A DNA stretch of 64,000 nucleotides from positions 1 through 64,000 of the forward strand of contig CACDUI010000004.1 in assembly GCA_902555985.1 (NCBI GenBank). Reading direction: 5' to 3'. The stretch's first letter is position 1. The number at the start of each line of letters is the position of its first letter. The DNA is from an uncultured Candidatus Actinomarina sp. (GTDB taxonomy: Bacteria > Actinomycetota > Acidimicrobiia > Actinomarinales > Actinomarinaceae). The position numbers and the translations under genes are program-made. The notes beneath the pieces were generated by a model, which was given only the letters and a program-made list of their open reading frames with translations, did no database searches and was not told where the DNA came from. This document shows, piece by piece, positions 61,004 through 64,000 of the stretch.

Positions 61004-61383
61004 AAACTCTTGGTAATAGTGTATTTTCTAGATTATTAACCTTTGCTTTAATTGCATCTTTCCTATTTTTTTTATTTGATACATATCAAGAGAGTTACGA
61101 TCAATACAAAGTTTTACAAAGCTCGATTGAAGATAGGCAAGAAGAAGTAGCTCTTATTCAAAAACAAATTGATGAATGGAATAATCAAATATCAGACCTT
61201 GATGATCCTGAGAAAGCTGAATTAATACTTAGGAAAAGAGGATATGGAGAACCAGGTGAAGTGTTATACAGATTTGAAGTACCAGAGCCAGTAACTCCAA
61301 TTGAAGAAACATTAAAATCTGAGAGAAACAAAAGTTTATTAGAGTTTGTTGTTGATTTTGTAGTCGGTAGAGAGAGTGAATAA
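60991..61383 (+). CDS. DivIC/FtsB-family septum formation initiator
   Basis: 130 residues: one membrane helix (about 16-33), then a coiled coil (SIEDRQEEVALIQKQIDEWNNQI) and the conserved DPEKAELILRKRGYGEPGEVLYRF, which is the DivIC/FtsB signature (ExxAR..xY..PGE). It acts in the divisome with FtsL/FtsQ-type partners. Start overlaps enolase by 13 bp, and the stop overlaps the DUF501 start; the eno-divIC-DUF501-ppx order is typical of Actinobacteria. Confidence 0.9.
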   Translation: MANLKTLGNSVFSRLLTFALIASFLFFLFDTYQESYDQYKVLQSSIEDRQEEVALIQKQIDEWNNQISDLDDPEKAELILRKRGYGEPGEVLYRFEVPEPVTPIEETLKSERNKSLLEFVVDFVVGRESE

Positions 61384-61894
61384 GGACTCAAAAATAGTTG
61401 AGCAACAAATAGGCAGAAAGCTCAGGACCGATTCAGAAGTAAGCTGTAGATGCCATTTTAATATTCCGGCAGTCATTAAGGTTCCACCAAAATTAGATGA
61501 TGGAACACCATTTCCAACTACCTATTGGCTTACCTGTCCTATGTATAATAAAAAAATTGGTTCACTAGAGTCACATGGGTTAATTAAAGAGTTAGACAAG
61601 GAAATAATTAATAATCCAGAATTAAAAAAACAATGGAAATCAAGACAAATATCTTACGAACAAGAGAGAGAAAGATTAGAAACAAAAGACATGGGACCGA
61701 AAGCTTCTGGGGGAGTTGGCGGAGCGACTGAGTCTATTAAGTGCCTTCACTCTCATACTGCAGATGAACTCTCAACTGGACAGAACGTAATTGGAAAAAT
61801 TGTAATTGAGTCAATTGGTGGTTTCAATTGTGAAGAAATATGCATAAACTCAGAAACATTTGAGAAGAACAAAGATTGGAAAATCGTTTGGTAA
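61376..61894 (+). CDS. DUF501-family protein
   Basis: 172 residues from GTG at 61376. DUF501 blocks are seen: CRCHFNIPAVIKVPPKLDDG, PFPTTYWLTCPMYNKKIGSLES, GPKASGGVGGATESIKCLHSH and CEEICI at the end. The conserved Cys and His may bind metal. Function unknown, largely an actinobacterial family and almost always beside divIC and ppx, as here. Overlaps both neighbours. Confidence 0.93.
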   Translation: MNKDSKIVEQQIGRKLRTDSEVSCRCHFNIPAVIKVPPKLDDGTPFPTTYWLTCPMYNKKIGSLESHGLIKELDKEIINNPELKKQWKSRQISYEQERERLETKDMGPKASGGVGGATESIKCLHSHTADELSTGQNVIGKIVIESIGGFNCEEICINSETFEKNKDWKIVW

Positions 61895-62787
61895 AGGTAG
61901 CTTCAATTGATCTTGGATCAAACTCTACAAGGCTCCTTATTGCAGATACCATTGATGGAAAAATATTTTCAATTCACAAAGAGCATCATGTAACAAGAAT
62001 GGGAGACAATCTCACAAATTCTAAAAATATTTCAAAAGAGTCGATTAAAAGAGTTTTGAAAGTTCTAAATCGATTCTTTAAAATAATAAATATTAATAGA
62101 GTTGAAAATATTCATATTGTTGGTACCGCTGCTTTAAGAGATGCAGATAACTCAGAAGAAATAATTAAGCAAATCCAAAAAAAATTTGATGTAGAAGTTG
62201 AGATTGTTTCTGGAGAAGAGGAAGGAGTTTTAACTAGTCTTGGTGTTTTACATTCATTGGGAAATATACAGAACTTTCTGATAGTTGACATTGGAGGCAG
62301 AAGCACAGAGTTTATATATGATAAAAACAACAAAATTATATCTAAATCTATAGAAATAGGTGTAGTCAGCTTAAGTGAATTATTTTTTAATGAGTTACCA
62401 CCTACGAATATAAGTACTGAAAGAGCTGTAGATGTGATTAATGTGAAATTGTCAGAATTAAGCGATTTCGAAAACAGGTCAATTATTGGAGTAGCGGGTA
62501 CGTTTACTTCTCTTGCCTCGATATTTCTAAAACAAGATCGATTTAATGAAGGTGAAATTCATTTAACTGAGATAAGTGATAAAAATGTTTTCGAAATAAA
62601 TAATTTAATAATGCAAATGACTGAAGCTCAAATCATTACTAAATTTAAAGGAATTGATCCAAAACGTGCGAAAACATTACAGGCAGGAATATTATTAGCA
62701 AATCAAATTATTTCTAAATATAATGTAAATTCAATTAAAGTTTCAAATAGTGACATTTTAGAAGGTCTAATATTAAAAAAATATTAG
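61876..62787 (+). CDS. ppx: Ppx/GppA phosphatase family protein
   Basis: 303 residues. The ASKHA phosphate-1 loop is ASIDLGSNSTRLLIAD, then GTAALRDADN, SGEEEGVLTSLGVLH, LIVDIGGRSTEFIY and GVAGTFTSLASIFL. It removes phosphate from polyphosphate or pppGpp. The start is uncertain: TTG at 61876 (GAGAAG upstream) or TTG at 61888, both overlapping DUF501. Single-domain form without the C-terminal helical part, as in actinobacteria. Followed by tRNA-Leu. Confidence 0.9.
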   Translation: MENRLVKVASIDLGSNSTRLLIADTIDGKIFSIHKEHHVTRMGDNLTNSKNISKESIKRVLKVLNRFFKIININRVENIHIVGTAALRDADNSEEIIKQIQKKFDVEVEIVSGEEEGVLTSLGVLHSLGNIQNFLIVDIGGRSTEFIYDKNNKIISKSIEIGVVSLSELFFNELPPTNISTERAVDVINVKLSELSDFENRSIIGVAGTFTSLASIFLKQDRFNEGEIHLTEISDKNVFEINNLIMQMTEAQIITKFKGIDPKRAKTLQAGILLANQIISKYNVNSIKVSNSDILEGLILKKY

Positions 62788-62798
62788 ATTAAAGATTA

Positions 62799-62882
62799 GC
62801 CCGGGTGGCGGAATTGGTAGACGCGACGGACTTAAAATCCGTTATTCGAAAGGATGTGGGGGTTCGAGTCCCCCCCCGGGCA
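62799..62882 (+). tRNA. tRNA-Leu (anticodon UAA)
   Basis: 84-nt class II tRNA. Acceptor GCCCGGG pairs with CCCGGGC; the anticodon arm ACGGA-CTTAAAA-TCCGT gives TAA; a variable arm and T arm GGGGGTTCGAGTCCCCC follow. CCA is not encoded. It reads UUA, the favoured Leu codon in an AT-rich genome. Confidence 0.97.
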
Positions 62883-63010
62883 CTTAAAAAAGTAAACGCA
62901 ACAATTATGTAAACATTAATTAACAAAATTAATATTTTTTTTCAACTAATTTATAAAAAATATTTTAATTTATCAATCGTCTTTAAGAACAAAACCATAA
63001 AATGAAATTA

Positions 63011-63044
63011 GCTAAGAATCCTTATTCTTAGCATACGTACGTAT
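63011..63044. promoter_or_regulatory. Inverted repeat plus palindrome upstream of the solute-binding protein gene
   Basis: GCTAAGAAT and ATTCTTAGC form perfect 9-bp arms around CCTT (63011-63032), directly followed by the perfect 12-bp palindrome ATACGTACGTAT (63033-63044), then GGGAG, the ribosome site of the next gene. Either could be an operator for a sugar-responsive regulator; the first could also be an mRNA hairpin near the start. Confidence 0.5.
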
Positions 63045-63062
63045 ACATAAGGGAGAAATATA

Positions 63063-64000
63063 ATGAAAAAGTCTATTTTTGGACTACTAGTTATTTTGTC
63101 CATGATAGCTGTAGCATGCGGTGGAAGCAGTCTCGAAGGAGAAGAAGTCTTCATAACCGGTGCTTTAGTCGGTAATGACGCAGCAGGATTCCAAGAAAAC
63201 TTTGATTCCTTTACAGAAGAAACAGGAATTATTGTTAGTTTCCAAGGCTCAGACAACTTTGAGCAAGAAATTCAAATTCAAATGGAATCTGGAGATACAC
63301 CTGATATTGCACTATTCCCACAACCTGGTGGAGTTGTAGATGCAGCACAAAGAGGATATCTAATATCACTTGAAGATTTAGGTGTAGACATGGATGAATA
63401 CAGAGCAAGCTTTTCATCATATATTGTAGGTCTAGGAGAAGTAGACGGTGCACATTATGGTGGAGCTCATGCATTCAACCTAAAAAGTATTGTTTGGTAT
63501 CAACCAGCCGAATTTGAGGCAAGAGGTTATTCCGTTCCAGCTACATGGGATGAAATGATTGCTCTTGCAGATCAAATCGTTGCAGAGGGAATGAATCCTT
63601 TCTGCTTTGGTATGGAATCAGAAGGTGCTTCAGGTTGGTTAGCAACTGACTGGATGGAAGACATCATGCTTAGAACAGGTGAAGGAACAGTAACCTATGA
63701 CAAGTGGGTAAGTCACGAAATTCCATTTAATGATCCAGTTGTAAAAAATGCAGCAACACTTTTAAGTCAAATTATGCACACTGATGGTTATGTTGTAGGT
63801 GGTACAGATGCTATCGTTTCAACTTACTTCGGTAATGCTCAGGATCCAATGTTTGTAAAAGATGCAAATGGAAACCCTGGATGTTTCATGCATAGACAAG
63901 CATCTTTCATCACCAGTTTCTGGCCTGATGAAGTTCAAAGCCAAGCAGGAGTAGAAACTACTGTGTTTCCATTCCCAGCTATGGATGACGGACTTCCAAA
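63063..64000 (+). CDS. Extracellular solute-binding lipoprotein of a sugar ABC transporter (3' end beyond window)
   Basis: An ATG at 63063, 7 nt after GGGAG, opens a frame running past the window edge (about 312 residues seen). Signal ends MIAVACGG (Cys19), a clear lipobox. The mature part has the family-1 binding-protein pattern: ENFDSFTEETGIIVSFQGSD, IQMESGDTPDIALFPQPG, LISLEDLG, KSIVWYQPAEFEARGY and PATWDEMIALADQIVAEGM. It resembles alpha-glucoside-type receptors (AglE-like). Substrate is a guess; sugars are most likely. Permease genes would be expected just downstream. Confidence 0.88.
   Translation, partial: MKKSIFGLLVILSMIAVACGGSSLEGEEVFITGALVGNDAAGFQENFDSFTEETGIIVSFQGSDNFEQEIQIQMESGDTPDIALFPQPGGVVDAAQRGYLISLEDLGVDMDEYRASFSSYIVGLGEVDGAHYGGAHAFNLKSIVWYQPAEFEARGYSVPATWDEMIALADQIVAEGMNPFCFGMESEGASGWLATDWMEDIMLRTGEGTVTYDKWVSHEIPFNDPVVKNAATLLSQIMHTDGYVVGGTDAIVSTYFGNAQDPMFVKDANGNPGCFMHRQASFITSFWPDEVQSQAGVETTVFPFPAMDDGLP

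Overview
The window is AT-rich, densely packed bacterial chromosome with short or overlapping gene junctions and many GTG/TTG starts. Several features point to an actinobacterium: a single biotin carboxylase-BCCP protein paired with a PccB-type carboxyltransferase next to the fatty-acid genes, an InhA-like enoyl reductase, the order enolase - septum initiator - DUF501 - exopolyphosphatase, and a split cytochrome b complex with its own ferredoxin. Low GC, compactness and family mix suggest a streamlined marine lineage such as the Candidatus Actinomarinales/Acidimicrobiia group. That placement is inference; no 16S gene is present.

Layout. 1-8.2 kb: a truncated minus-strand membrane protein that looks like a heme-copper oxidase subunit I without most heme and copper ligands, divergent from a quinol:cytochrome c reductase operon (unknown membrane protein, 2x[4Fe-4S] ferredoxin, cytochrome b N- and C-terminal halves, Rieske protein, diheme cytochrome c, unknown membrane protein), then NfeD and an SPFH protein. 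8.2-16.2 kb: mixed small genes (LysE exporter, GNAT, dimethylargininase-like hydrolase, YbaK deacylase, tryptophanase, exported GH57 hydrolase, DUF1289, glycerate kinase). 16.2-26.8 kb: central carbon and redox genes: three-part NAD(P) transhydrogenase, glyoxylate shunt (isocitrate lyase and malate synthase), an archaeal-type (type II) GAPDH and pyruvate phosphate dikinase. A 424-bp gap upstream of isocitrate lyase holds five inverted repeats and a strong terminator just before the ribosome binding site.

27.2-28.1 kb: enoyl-ACP reductase behind a 9-bp inverted repeat. 28.0-36.4 kb: four large exported proteins (three lipoproteins and one signal-peptide protein) with coiled coils and acidic low-complexity stretches; one carries an HExxH zinc-peptidase motif. 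This is the main accessory region. 36.5-45.6 kb: type II fatty-acid synthesis operon (carboxyltransferase, BioY, biotin carboxylase-BCCP, AcpS, FabD, FabH, FabG, ACP, FabF) with a divergent biotin ligase, so carboxylases, biotin uptake and biotin attachment lie together. 45.6-51.0 kb: a two-domain oxidoreductase and a 1080-residue FecR-domain lipoprotein with about 13 cysteine/proline repeats and a Pro-Gly-Glu tail. 51.0-62.9 kb: tRNA-Arg(CCU), a DrrAB-like ABC exporter and a housekeeping run (bL25, Pth, PgsA, epimerase, Mfd, MazG, enolase, DivIC/FtsB-like, DUF501, Ppx/GppA) ending in tRNA-Leu(UAA). 63.1 kb to the end: the start of a sugar-type ABC solute-binding lipoprotein.

The best candidates for undescribed biology are the ligand-less oxidase-like protein beside the bc complex, the structured region before the glyoxylate-shunt genes, the 28-36 kb exported cluster and the cysteine-repeat FecR lipoprotein. 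Family calls were made by eye from motifs; no database search was run.
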